Shown here in pieces: positions 45,701 to 54,839 of a DNA stretch of 64,000 bases. The number at the start of each line of letters is the position of its first letter. Within the stretch, counting starts at the first letter, position 1. The notes beneath the pieces are model-generated. The model was given only the letters and a program-made list of their open reading frames with translations. It searched no databases and was not told the DNA's origin. This DNA is from Termitomyces sp. T153 (taxonomy: Eukaryota > Basidiomycota > Agaricomycetes > Agaricales > Lyophyllaceae), in the NCBI GenBank assembly GCA_018296165.2, contig JACKQL020000002.1:682001-746000 (forward strand), in the 5' to 3' direction. The translations under genes were made by a program, and so were the position numbers.

Positions 45701-46017
45701 TCCAAAGATGTCATGGTATGTTTAGGTGGGAAATCCATGGTGACATAACATCCCTGCAACCCATCTGCATGGGAGCCCCCAACATTCAGACCAAGCTCTT
45801 TGTCAGAGGAATCAGGATTGCCCTGAGTAACATCATCCAGCCATCCTCTGGCCACTCATTGTCTTCAGGCATATTCTTGGTAGGTGTGCAGAGAGAAACA
45901 GAAATGCCTTTTGGCAGAGAAGGTGGCTGAGAATGTGTACAAGGACAACACAAAGAAGTGGTATTACCAGAAGGTGGCACAAGATGAAATCCAGAGGTAG
46001 TTGTAGTGCAAGAAATA

Positions 46018-46188
46018 GAACACAAAGTAAAACATAGTAAAAATATGTGATAATAGAAGACTTAAACACAAGAATGGACAGATGAATGAGAGTTTGAATG
46101 AAGGAGAGTTGAAGTGCATGACTGTGATACCTCAGCAAAGAACATGTTCCACATTCATTCCATCCCTCCCTTCTGCAGACTTCCAGCC
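46018..46188 (-). repeat. Ngaro split direct repeat A1
   Basis: AGAAGACTTAAACACAAGAATGG...CCCTCCCTTCTGCAGACTTCCA, same orientation as A2 at 39564-39727. The outer limit is where similarity stops. Confidence 0.7.
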
Positions 46189-46424
46189 TTGAACTGACAT
46201 ACAGAGATAAGAAATTCTCAGCTGACTTTCCTCGTTGTCAATTGAATATTGATGTGCCTGAAGGCTCATGTGTACCAGAAAACATAGCAACAATTTGCTG
46301 AAATATTCAAATTTATTCACACTAGGTATTTGGACACCTCAGATGAGTGGTGTTGTTAATAACATGTTATTAACACTGTATTTATACACATGTAAATAAA
46401 GATCTACTTTTTTACTGAGCCCTA
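46189..46424 (-). other. Right end of the hAT element
   Basis: Noncoding end of the hAT, containing the palindrome-like TTAATAACATGTTATTAA (about 46353-46371) and closing with ACTGAGCCCTA at 46414-46424. The left end carries a related GTTAATAAC...GTAACATGTAAC region at about 15998-16042. Confidence 0.6.
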
Positions 46425-46432
46425 ATCCTTAT
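46425..46432. repeat. 8-bp target-site duplication, right copy
   Basis: ATCCTTAT, identical to 15913-15920. Confidence 0.85.
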
Positions 46433-46553
46433 ATGTACAAACCCATCAGTATGATTTTTGTTAGCATGCCTGTATCTGTTTTCTCTGACTGACAATCCAT
46501 GTTTGTCATGGTCATTTGTGTCTGTGATTGGCACATTATGTGCATCACTGTGG

Positions 46554-46637
46554 GTCTGAAAAGGCTCCTTGTGTGTCTGAAAAGGCTCCTTGTGTGTCTG
46601 AAAAGGCTCCTTGTGTGTCTGAAAAGGCTCCTTGTGT
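46554..46637. repeat. Four tandem copies of a 21-bp unit
   Basis: GTCTGAAAAGGCTCCTTGTGT, four perfect copies in a row. As the unit is 7 codons it stays in frame on both strands (plus LKRLLVC, minus TQGAFSD). It lies in decayed transposon sequence. Confidence 0.95.
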
Positions 46638-47099
46638 CATTCTCATGTCTTCATTTTGTGTCCTCCTGTAGTTTCCCACTGTTTTGCTGTCCCTGCCTTT
46701 AACAGAAAGTTGTCTAAGCTTGGTATGGACAACATGAAACTCAGAAGTACTTCAGTTCTCTAAGTTGAGCTGGGGACTTGGGGTCGAAGTGAGGCCACAT
46801 CACTTGTTGCTCCCATTTCTTCTCTTGCACTGCATTGAATCTTGCAAAGTCCTTCAAGCTTGTTCTTGTGGTCAGCTGTAGCTTGTCAACTTGAGATGTT
46901 TCTTTCTCTAGTCAGACCTCATGAGCAAGAAATATACTTGAGCCATTATACTATGACTCTTCTGACTTTTTCAACCTTTTCTAGGTCTAACACAAATCTT
47001 ACAAATGCTCACTATGCTTCAAAATAAGAATGTCCCTTTGGCTAAGTTCACATCTGCTTTGTGCCATGAGAAGGGTGATTGGATCAATTGCTTGGTGGA
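46638..47099 (-). other. Decayed sequence next to a gypsy fragment
   Basis: CpG-poor, no secure protein. By position it should be pol sequence downstream (minus sense) of the RT/RNase H fragment, but I cannot align it. Confidence 0.35.
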
Positions 47100-47415
47100 A
47101 AAAAGCAAGTGTTAAAACTCAGCAATAGTGAGCTCAAAGTCATTTGAGGTGGCAAAGTCTGAGCTTTCAGCCTCTGCTCAGAAAGGAGAGTTATTGTCAG
47201 GAAAGAAGAGGACAGGCTTGAAGGTTACAGCTTGCTTGAGGGCATAAAAGGCAGCTTGCTGCAAGGACTCTCATCACCAGGCTGTGTCCTTGACAGTGAG
47301 GTCAAAGAGAGGGTGGGTGTGGTGAGAGAAGTCCTAAATGAACCTCTGATAGAAGTTAGCAAAACCTAGAAAGGCTTGGACTTTTTCCTTGTCCTTTGTG
47401 ATGTAAGTGTCAGGT
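47100..47415 (-). pseudogene. Ty3/gypsy RT-RNase H fragment
   Basis: Minus strand: [20 protein letters not shown] (about 47345-47405), then DFSHHTHPLFDLTVKDTAW, QQAAFYALKQAVTFKPVLFF and AEAESSDFAT (about 47150-47330). This is the RT connection and RNase H start of a gypsy family different from family S. Two adjacent stops (TGA TGA) replace W/R codons. No LTR identified for it. Confidence 0.65.
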
Positions 47416-47730
47416 TCCAAGGATAGCTTATTATAGTGTTTATGTAAAAGAGTCCGAGTCTGTAAGGACAAACCTGGACCATGCTATATCAGAGTATTCC
47501 TTCGCAGTAATCCCATGTACAAGTTCATCAAAACAAAATCCGCGACGCGAATCAAGAATTCACAATATGTATGAAGATCAGCCAAGACAAGTGGGCAATC
47601 TGCGCGTAAAAGCATCATCTAATCTTATCTGATGGAAATTTCTCATCGTATCAACAATTCGACTCGGCGCATTTCACGCTCGGCTACACAACGACTACAG
47701 TAAAGAGGGCTATAAAGCCCTGTCTGTGAC
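47416..47730. promoter_or_regulatory. Upstream region of the F-box gene
   Basis: CpG-containing host DNA starts at about 47440. GGGCTATAAAGCCC at about 47707-47720, only about 20 bp before the ATG, contains a TATA-like core inside a palindrome. If it is a real TATA box, transcription would start at or after the annotated ATG, so its role is uncertain. Confidence 0.35.
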
Positions 47731-49080
47731 GTGATGGATTGCGACCAAATAACGGCGTATAACCATATATCCTGCCTTCCTCCTCGCGTGCTATGCCTAA
47801 TCTTCGACCGGACATCTAAAGACTCTCACTATGTCGAGATCCCTGTCTCTGGTTTAGGAATGGTATGCAAATCTTGGCGGGCTGTTGCCATATCTTATCC
47901 TAAACTTTGGGTGCACATTACCCTTCCTTTTCTTCAACTAAATTCGATGCCATCTGAGCGCAATCGCAAGATCGAATCTCTTCACCTTTTCCTCCGCAAC
48001 TTCCCTCATATCTCGACAGAGCTCACCATTATTCCACGGAGTTTGAGTTTTCAGTCTGATCCTGAAGACGAGATTATTCGTATCTTCTCAGGACGCTGGA
48101 CTCATGTACGCCTCGAACAATTCACTCTCGTAGATAAGCTCACTGAAACCCTGCCATGCCTGAGATCCCTTTCTTGCCATCTACCTCTTACATATTTCCA
48201 TTCACCTTCACTTCCCGCTACACCTCAGCTGGACAATCTGCAATTAACAATCACGGAACCTCTTTTTTTCCGACCTCAAAATCTGATGATTCCTTTCCAT
48301 CAGATAACAACTCTATGTCTCTTGGAGGCCCCATGGCTCAACCTTACCGAAGCACTCCAGCAATTCATCAATCTACAAGATTTGTCAATCATAATAAGTA
48401 GGCGATATGACTGGACCGTTACTCCCCTCCCCAATGTCATTCTTCAGCTCACATCTTTCTCTCTGATCATTCAGAGACCAAACATTTCTGCCCAATATAT
48501 CGTTACATTACTAGATTCTCTCAGTCTTCCGATTGCAACGAGAATTACACTTGCAAAAACAAGTTATGGACGCTCTGGGCCATGGCGGGGGGACAGCGTG
48601 CTCAAATTCCTTTCGAAGAGTGCTGCGACTTTAACAAATCTTGTCCTAGTTGCAGTACCGCTGCCAGACGGAATGCTCCGTAAATGTCTTGCTACAACAC
48701 CGCGGGTCCAGGAGTTGACCTTTGGAGAAGTAAAAGAGCCTATGAGGTCCCCGTTAGGGAAAAGTGCCGGTTCACAGCTTTTAATCACACTTGAGGTACC
48801 TGACCCTAGCAAAACCTCATCCATCGACGAAATCATCCTGCCCGAGTTGAGGTCCCTGACACTTGAAGGGATGGTCTCGTTTTACGAGCCGAACGATTTG
48901 ATCGCAATGATCAGCTCGCGTTGGAGAATCGACCCAGGAAGTCACCCTAATGCAGTGACACGTATTGGGAACCTTACTTTGCATTGTTCAGGCCTCTCCC
49001 CTCGATGGCTGGCACTCGTCAATCCTAAACTTCCGCGAGACATGGAACTCGTGATTGGAGCGCCTTCGTTTTTGAGTTAA
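47731..49080 (+). CDS. F-box protein, single exon
   Basis: 449 aa. The N-terminus reads ISCLPPRVLCLIFDRTSKDS then GMVCKSWRAVAISYPKLWVH (residues 8-70), the F-box pattern of agaricomycetes. The rest is Leu-rich with repeated L-x2-L-x-L segments typical of a degenerate leucine-rich-repeat arm. F-box proteins link substrates to the SCF ubiquitin ligase through Skp1; the substrate is unknown. Such genes form large, fast-turnover families in mushrooms. No intron or disruption is seen. The start is the first Met of the frame and gives a complete F-box. Confidence 0.8.
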   Translation: MMDCDQITAYNHISCLPPRVLCLIFDRTSKDSHYVEIPVSGLGMVCKSWRAVAISYPKLWVHITLPFLQLNSMPSERNRKIESLHLFLRNFPHISTELTIIPRSLSFQSDPEDEIIRIFSGRWTHVRLEQFTLVDKLTETLPCLRSLSCHLPLTYFHSPSLPATPQLDNLQLTITEPLFFRPQNLMIPFHQITTLCLLEAPWLNLTEALQQFINLQDLSIIISRRYDWTVTPLPNVILQLTSFSLIIQRPNISAQYIVTLLDSLSLPIATRITLAKTSYGRSGPWRGDSVLKFLSKSAATLTNLVLVAVPLPDGMLRKCLATTPRVQELTFGEVKEPMRSPLGKSAGSQLLITLEVPDPSKTSSIDEIILPELRSLTLEGMVSFYEPNDLIAMISSRWRIDPGSHPNAVTRIGNLTLHCSGLSPRWLALVNPKLPRDMELVIGAPSFLS

Positions 49081-51097
49081 TAACTAGTCTGGAAGTGAGA
49101 TGGGTTATTTTCTGCTTTGGTTAGTTAGAGTGAAAATTTGTACTTGCAATACTTCTTGGGCGTGTCGACAACAATCCAACTACCGCACCACGAACCCTTT
49201 TTGGGATGGCGTAAGGTTGAAGAAATTGCACTGGGATGACGGATGAAACGTTGCAGTAATCGAAACATTTAGAAGGGGAAGATATTGCCACAATTGGTAC
49301 TTATTACTGCATCAATCGAACTATGAATGAGCCAACCCCCAGGATTTCATAGCCCCGAAGCGTCTCTCTTCGGGGTTCTTCCTCAGTTCACTCGACTCCC
49401 ACTGGCATCCGTTCAGGCGCCAGTTTCCAAGTTGGCTGGTACTTGCATCGTATGAATCCTGGCAAATGTTTACTGCAACTTAGACGCCTCCAGACTTTAT
49501 ACGTGCTAGATTTCTGCATACTAGATGCAAGTCTGCACGATACAAAGTCAAGAAATAGCCGATCCGATGGGTTCTGTCTATCCAGCCTCTTCTGTCGAAA
49601 ATCGTTCTTATATATTCCTGTGCTTGATCTCCCGCTTGACTTTGTAAAAAAGCCGATGTCGGGATACTCATTTTCACTATTCTCTCGTGAACTTATGAAA
49701 CTTTCTCTTGTCTATTCTAAGTTCATGGTTCCTGCAGTTTTTTTTACTCACCAAGTCACATTTCTCTTTACCACATCCACCTGAAAGAACTTCCTTTTGC
49801 GGCTCATGTCGTCTGACGTTGCCCAACCAGCGAGGCTGCCAAAATCCAAGTGGCAGTTCCTTTATCTTGAAACTATCAAGTACAGGAATGCGCCTTGTCA
49901 AGAGAACAACCATTCTTATGCCAAGCTATCTGATCATCGCACTGGCGACAAATTACCTTGAGCCCTAAGTGCTTCTGTGCAATAGAGGGAAATTCAGTGG
50001 TTCCTTGAGTTCTCGTCAGACAAATTCATAGAAACAGCTGGTGAACTACAATCAAGTTGGGTAAGGTAAATAGATCTTGGATCCAAGTCGGAATTTTGAT
50101 TCCATAAATTCTCAATGTCTCATGAATATCACGGTGTCCAAAGCTATCAAGGTATGAATCGCCCTTCACACTTCTGATTCAACATCGTGTCCAAGTTGTG
50201 ACAGGCTGTGTGGCATGTCCAAGCGATACGGGACGTCACGGAGACATCCGTTAAGTAGTTACAGTTGAATCAAGCACCCACGGTCGCCATCCGGGATCCT
50301 AACCTATATCGGTGCCACACAGCAACCAGCAATCTCGGAGATCTCGCTGCAAGCAGTTATGTAATAGGGGAAAAGAAATGTATTCTACCACTCCTATCTC
50401 TGAAAGAAAAAACTTCGAATAATGAGAAATGTCTTTTTTTGGAGGATCGTTGCCTTGTTAGGTAGCATTCGGCGCTAACAACTCAGCCCTTTTCGGGGTG
50501 TTAGGCCATCCTGCCCACTGAGGCAATGGGAAATATCTTCTTCCATGATCAGAGATTTTTCAAGAAACGACATGCCATGTTTCTTTAGCCCTTTCCCCGA
50601 TAGTGATAGGTTTCAGTGTCAATAGCGTCTTGAGATCAAGAAAAGGTATGAAGAAGAGATAGCTGAAGGCCATAAAGCATTAAGGACAATGTGTTTCTTC
50701 GCTGTCAGAGGCCTAGAAGGGAAGCCCTTCGGAATTTTTCGTCCATAATCATATTATTCAGCGGTTCAAGATGCAGCATAGGCAGAGTAACATAGGGATC
50801 GTCTCAAAGCTTGACTATGGCCGGAATTGGAGCTTGTTGAAGGCAACGAGGGGTCGACTAGGCAAATCGCGGGAAATTCAGCCAACTACATGGATATCCA
50901 AGACATCTGTTCATATGACACATACATGACTTGAACGAATACAATAGATGCTCAGTCGATCTAGCGGTACAAAAAATTATTGGTGCTGTCAGCCGTGATA
51001 ATGTGTCAGAAACAACGGAACGAGAAGGATTGCTTATGAAACTGCATGTTACGCAGGGTCCGGAACCAGTATGCAGAGCCAGCCTCGTACAGATGCT
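49081..51097. other. Long intergenic region, no supported gene
   Basis: CpG-replete, so not old transposon. A perfect 8-bp hairpin (CCCCGAAG / CTTCGGGG, 7-nt loop) is at 49353-49375. Small open frames (for example 113 codons at 49443-49784 plus) show no domain or plausible exon chain. A noncoding transcript or decayed gene is possible but unsupported. Confidence 0.5.
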
Positions 51098-52966
51098 CTA
51101 GGTGCTTGCCCGTGGTCCCTGGTTAGTATGTGATTTCGCTTTCGGCTGTAGGTTGAAACCAGGTGCACGCGAGCCACCCGCGCCAGGACGTTGTATTGGG
51201 ATCGGCATAGAGGAATAAGGGGGACTCGCCCCAATGTCGACATTGCTTTTCAGTGACCGCCCAGGTTCGAACACTGGTGCAAGACTTGAAAGTGTGGAAG
51301 TGGATGTGGAGTTATTGTAAGAAATCGGCAAGTTGAAGGGCAATGAAAATGTTGAGGTGTTATTGGATGACAGTAAGGTATTGGCTGATTTTTGCGGATG
51401 ACGATGGGGATTCATCAAGAGTACGGGCGTCTGCGCTTGTTGTAACGAAGAATGGTGATCAAGTGTATGTGGTGTTTGTGACTGTAGTGTTGCATAATTC
51501 CATGAAGACGCTTGCTGGCCAGGGCTAGATTCAATGGCAGAGGGTCGTTGTATTGGTGCCTGCTGGAGTCCTGGTCGACCGATTGGGCTAATAGGTTGTG
51601 CGCGCTTGGATGTGGACGAGAGGTAGGGAAATGCGGGGGAGTGCTCTGATGATGAGCCCGTGCCGGTACAACGGAGATCATCCGATAGCAAGTCCAGCCG
51701 GTCCATGAACATGGCATAAGTAAGCTGCGCTTGTGCTTCCTTTTCAGCCTGCTCAATCTCCTGCTCGACGCTTCTAAGTTGCTCCTCGAGATCGCTGATA
51801 GTACTACCCTCTAATTTTTCCTTCTTCGCGTTCAGTTTCTCCATTTTGTTTGTCAAGCTTGCTAACTCGGTTTTCATAGTCTCAAGCTTCTTCTTCTCCT
51901 TCTCTGTTTGGCGGTTTCGTTCCTGGCGAACCCTATCAGCCTTTTCTTTGGTGTTTGTGTACTCCGACTCTTTCTCGTGCCGCCGCTTCTCGAGTTCCGG
52001 CATAAACGCCTCCATCTCCTCCACAAGTGCTTCTGTCTTGCTTGTCGCTATTTGTGCACGTTTAACGGCTTCCTGCAACGCTAGATTTTTTTGTTTTGCA
52101 CGATGATCAGCGGCAACATGCTTCTCCGATGCACGCTTCAAAGTCTCAATCTCTGAACGAAGTGCTGCGTCGGCTTTTTGAGAATCACGTCTGGCTGTTT
52201 TGAGAGCAGCCGCTAACATTTCTCGTTCTGTATTGGCAGCCGACAATGTGTGTTGAAGCTGGCTGAGCCGATCTTCAACACTAAGAGAAACAGTTACCGT
52301 GGGTGGTGTGTTTGGAAGTGTACGGTTTGGAGATGTTGAAGGAGTAGAGACAGGAGGATCGGATGACGATGTCGAATGTTCGGCGTCGGGAGAGACTGAC
52401 CCCGTTGGGACTTCTGGGGACTCAAATTCATTTTCTGTATGGTATGAAGGTAGAAATGACAACTCATGCGAGATTTGATCAAACGTACCTTCCATAGTAG
52501 TGACTTGTTGGTGGATAACCCCGCTGCTGTCACCCTGTACCAAGCCCAGCTGGACATCATATTCCCTGCCTGGCATAAGCCCATAGATTATGATTACGGC
52601 CTCATCCGCGCCATCCTCAATCCGAATGAAAACTCTTTGCCAAGGGGTGCCATTGACGTCAACGGAAAGGCCTTTCGCCAAGGCATCAGAAATAACGGAT
52701 TTTTTCCTCACAACTGCCCTCTGAGAGATGTCATCTCCACTGGTTGAATCCTTTTCTGCATTCTCTTCGTCCGTGATAAGACCTAGTGTAGCCAAAGGCG
52801 CAAGATCGCCACTCGAATCTGGCAGGTTTGATGACAGAATTAAAGTCACAGAAACCGAATTTACTTCACGAACTAAAAGGGAAAGAGGAGGAGCCCAAGG
52901 GCGTATTGAGCGCCAAGTAGCTTGAGAAGAGGAACCCGCGTCAGCATGAGCACAATCTGAGGACAT
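51098..52966 (-). CDS. Coiled-coil protein, basidiomycete-specific type, function unknown
   Basis: 622 codons as one frame. A likely 54-nt intron at 52435-52488 (GTACGT...CATACAG on the minus strand) keeps the frame, so the spliced protein is probably 604 aa. Residues ~25-160 form a beta-rich module (ANIYGL-like GLMPGREYDVQLGLVQ), reminiscent of a fibronectin-III fold. About 175-230 is Ser/Thr/Pro-rich. About 230-420 is a strong coiled coil rich in Lys, Glu and Ala (RVRQERNRQTEKEKKKLETM, LEEQLRSVEQEIEQAEKEAQ). The C-terminal ~190 residues are low-complexity Ser/Pro/Gln/Asn. No membrane segment or signal peptide. The start at 52966 is the first Met; the protein ends at 51098. I cannot assign a family name. 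Confidence 0.75.
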   Translation of the reverse strand: MSSDCAHADAGSSSQATWRSIRPWAPPLSLLVREVNSVSVTLILSSNLPDSSGDLAPLATLGLITDEENAEKDSTSGDDISQRAVVRKKSVISDALAKGLSVDVNGTPWQRVFIRIEDGADEAVIIIYGLMPGREYDVQLGLVQGDSSGVIHQQVTTMEGTFDQISHELSFLPSYHTENEFESPEVPTGSVSPDAEHSTSSSDPPVSTPSTSPNRTLPNTPPTVTVSLSVEDRLSQLQHTLSAANTEREMLAAALKTARRDSQKADAALRSEIETLKRASEKHVAADHRAKQKNLALQEAVKRAQIATSKTEALVEEMEAFMPELEKRRHEKESEYTNTKEKADRVRQERNRQTEKEKKKLETMKTELASLTNKMEKLNAKKEKLEGSTISDLEEQLRSVEQEIEQAEKEAQAQLTYAMFMDRLDLLSDDLRCTGTGSSSEHSPAFPYLSSTSKRAQPISPIGRPGLQQAPIQRPSAIESSPGQQASSWNYATLQSQTPHTLDHHSSLQQAQTPVLLMNPHRHPQKSANTLLSSNNTSTFSLPFNLPISYNNSTSTSTLSSLAPVFEPGRSLKSNVDIGASPPYSSMPIPIQRPGAGGSRAPGFNLQPKAKSHTNQGPRAST

Positions 52967-53463
52967 GGTCAGTGGCAGAATCCGTCACAGTTGTGACATG
53001 TCAAAAGTTGAGTTTCTCCCTCGATCTCGACGCAGTCTCACGCTGAGCGCTCTTGCCACTTCAAGCTTCAAGCCTCAGGCTTCGAGCTTCAAGTTCAAAT
53101 CCACTTTTGTTGCTATCACGCTGGTTGGTAGTTTATACTCTGGTCATCGGCAGCCTAAAGGGGTGATTGAAGAACGAGTTCCTTGGCGTGCCCAAGGCAG
53201 AGCCAGCAAAGTCGCTAATACACCGAGAAAAGTTCCCTCATCGCACGAGTTGTAGCCCGTAGCGTGGCTCTATGGATTCCATAGTCCCCAGGTTTCCGTT
53301 ACTATGTTACCCTTCTGATATCTACCTTCACTGACAAATAGCTAAGGACATATTACTAAGAATACGCCGGTAGACCTAGTATAAGAAGTCGAGTCCGTGG
53401 AAAAGTCGTCAAACAATGATATGGCGCACATTGGTGTCAGGCAGAATTTGGTGTTGCAACTAC
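52967..53463. promoter_or_regulatory. 5' flank of the coiled-coil gene
   Basis: CpG-containing host DNA upstream of 52966 (minus sense). It contains a short duplicated CAAGCTTCA/GAGCTTCAAG stretch at about 53070-53095. A 96-codon plus frame at 52965-53255 overlaps the start but looks spurious. Confidence 0.4.
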
Positions 53464-53760
53464 TGTCGGTGAACCAGATATGAAACGAGATTTCGAATGA
53501 CTTCGGCTTCTATCAACATTTTACAGATCCCTATACAAGGAACAGTATAAAGCAACCATGTGTAACTGCAGCGTGGGGTCATGGTGAGGTCACATGAGAG
53601 AAATAGAGTCTTCACGCAATGAGAGAACTCTAATATTGAGAAGAACTGTCGACCAAGCACATCAAGAGGGTTTATATATGTATGTGAGCCAAGTAATATC
53701 TTGAAATAGGTGTGTTGCGGGAAGGTACGAGATAGGAGTCAAAGGGCATTCTAAGTAGAG
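53464..53760 (-). repeat. Putative LTR with TATA box, CpG-replete copy
   Basis: Minus strand: CATATATAAACCC (about 53668-53680), then about 130 nt later GGGATCTGTAAAATGTTGAT...GGTTCACCGACA ending at 53464. The last ~70 bp recur in CpG-depleted form at 7995-8063. The TATA followed by a repeated end in ...GACA suggests U3-R-U5. The 5' limit and a target duplication could not be fixed, so the upper bound is approximate. Confidence 0.4.
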
Positions 53761-54007
53761 TCCAAAGTAACTGAGAATTGGTCACAGTTGCTACATATGC
53801 CCTCCGGGTATCGTGAACAAAGGGAAGGATACCTTGTAGTTAAAGTAAGACTGACAGATGAATAAAAAGCAGGTATTATAACTAGTGTGTTGCCAGAATC
53901 AAACATGCAATGTTGAAATCAAAGTTTAGAGTTGGTTGAATGAATGTCAAGCACATACATGCAGGGTAACAAATTTAAATCAGATTTTTGGATAGAGAAG
54001 TGAATGA
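53761..54007. other. Transition into CpG-poor transposon sequence
   Basis: CpG sites thin out after about 53850. No feature recognised. Confidence 0.4.
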
Positions 54008-54212
54008 TTATGTGGTGGATTTGTCCTTGGATATCTTTTTGTTGTCTTTGCCATTTGCAGAAGAAGAAGAATTATGGGAGTCCCTACCCTTGCAGAGACA
54101 ATGGGTTTTCTTGTTCTGGTAGCTAGATTTTCCCTTAGAGCATCTGACAGAGAAGTCCTCAGGATGGGTTTCCTTGTAATGGTGTTTGTTCAAAGCTTTC
54201 TCTTCCTTGTGC
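54008..54212 (-). pseudogene. Short Lys/Ser-rich fragment, possibly retrotransposon gag
   Basis: Minus frame to 54223 with RCSKGKSSYQNKKTHCLCKG and a Lys/Ser-rich end. Its Cys/His content and its position next to the gag-like fragment at 54840-55352 suggest a retrotransposon origin, but no zinc knuckle is complete. It is cut by the SINE-like element at 54213. Confidence 0.3.
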
Positions 54213-54520
54213 AGGGGGGGCATGGTGGCTCAGCTGGCACCATTGTGTCCCAAGGGATCATGTGATTCCGAGTGGCAAGCGCCTAACCTGGAGGTTGGGG
54301 GTTTGACCCCTGGCTGAAATGGACATGGTATGCACTGCGGCCTTTGGCAGAAAACAAATTAGACACCACACCTGGCTTATTCAATGCCACCAGGAAGCTA
54401 CCGCTTGCATGTGTTGACTAGGGAGGCTTTGTGGGTCAGGCTGATTTGGAACATACCAATCAACACATGACACAACAAGGCTAGGTGACCACCACGCTCA
54501 TGTCCAATTAGAAAAAGAGA
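54213..54520 (+). mobile_element. Probable tRNA-derived SINE
   Basis: Box A TGGCTCAGCTGG at 54226-54237 matches TRGCNNAGYNGG at every position. Box B GGTTTGACCCC at 54300-54310 matches GGTTYGANNCC. Spacing is 62 nt between them, within the pol III range. The 5' start is near the run of Gs at 54213; the 3' end is uncertain (an A-rich AGAAAAAGAGAG lies near 54510-54522). No second copy in the window. A tRNA gene is excluded because no cloverleaf closes around the boxes. Confidence 0.55.
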
Positions 54521-54839
54521 GGATTCTCCAGTGTGAATAGGATATCTCCAGTCTAAACAATAGCATGGTTCTAGATTTATCTACTAGTCTAACTGTAAGC
54601 TCAGCCAGTGCAGCCCCTCACCTTGTCTCACCCTCCTCCTTTTCCTCTTGTTAGTTGCCCACCACCACTTGCCTGCTGTGCTTCTGGCTAGCTCACTTTC
54701 CACTCACTTTCCAACTAGATGGTTAGGATGTAAGTGGTGGGCTTGGCTTAGACTATCCACAGTTAACATCCCCTTACAGGGGCAGAGGGCTGTGTCTGCT
54801 GCAGCTCTGTCAGCTGCCACTGCCCAAATACCACCTTTT
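54521..54839. other. CpG-poor spacer
   Basis: No recognisable coding. A CCACCACTTGCC ... GTAAGTGGTGGGC inverted pair at about 54660-54755 is the only structure noticed. Confidence 0.3.

Larger units (their letters stand above)
39357..46188 (-). mobile_element. Ngaro (DIRS-order) tyrosine-recombinase retrotransposon
   Basis: Read on the minus strand the layout is A1 (about 46188-46018), gag with two zinc knuckles, DIRS-class RT and RNase H, tyrosine recombinase, B1 (39871-39729), A2 (39727-39564), B2 (39491-39357). Split direct repeats A1...B1-A2-B2 are the hallmark of Ngaro elements, which integrate through a circular DNA using the recombinase and leave no target duplication. All coding parts are broken and CpG-depleted. 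It sits inside the hAT, interrupting its 5' region (minus sense). Confidence 0.8.
15921..46424 (-). mobile_element. hAT DNA transposon, 30.5 kb after nested insertions
   Basis: The left end reads TAGGGCTCGGTGAATAA. The right end, reverse-complemented, reads TAGGGCTCAGTAAAAAA: the first 8 bases match and two of the later differences are G/A changes. Perfect 8-bp duplicates ATCCTTAT flank both ends. Subtracting the three insertions (17923-24369, 24758-36982, about 39357-46188) and short flanking duplicates leaves about 5 kb, a normal hAT size. Transposase fragments occur on the minus strand on both sides of the insertions: BED-like zinc finger and middle part at 37466-38650, C-terminal part at 16097-17470. 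The pieces therefore run in the right order for one gene read on the minus strand. Coding sequence is full of stops; the element is dead. Confidence 0.85.

Noticed and set aside
46554..46637. CRISPR-like array
   Set aside because: Head-to-tail copies without spacers, in a eukaryote. It is a simple tandem repeat.
47392..47410. Another family S LTR end (TGTCAGGTTCC)
   Set aside because: The match stops after 11 bases and the site is in frame within the gypsy RT fragment (PDTYITKDKEK). Coincidence.
49443..49784. 113-codon plus frame as a gene
   Set aside because: No domain, no splice-compatible neighbours, overlapped by an equally plausible minus frame.
52466..52747. Plus frames opposite the coiled-coil gene (also 51846-52106 and 52728-52925)
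   Set aside because: Shadows of the minus-strand gene, which has coherent coiled-coil coding over its length.
54226..54310. A host tRNA gene
   Set aside because: Box A and B are present but no acceptor or anticodon stems close around them and the spacing is too long for an intact tRNA. A SINE head is the better reading.
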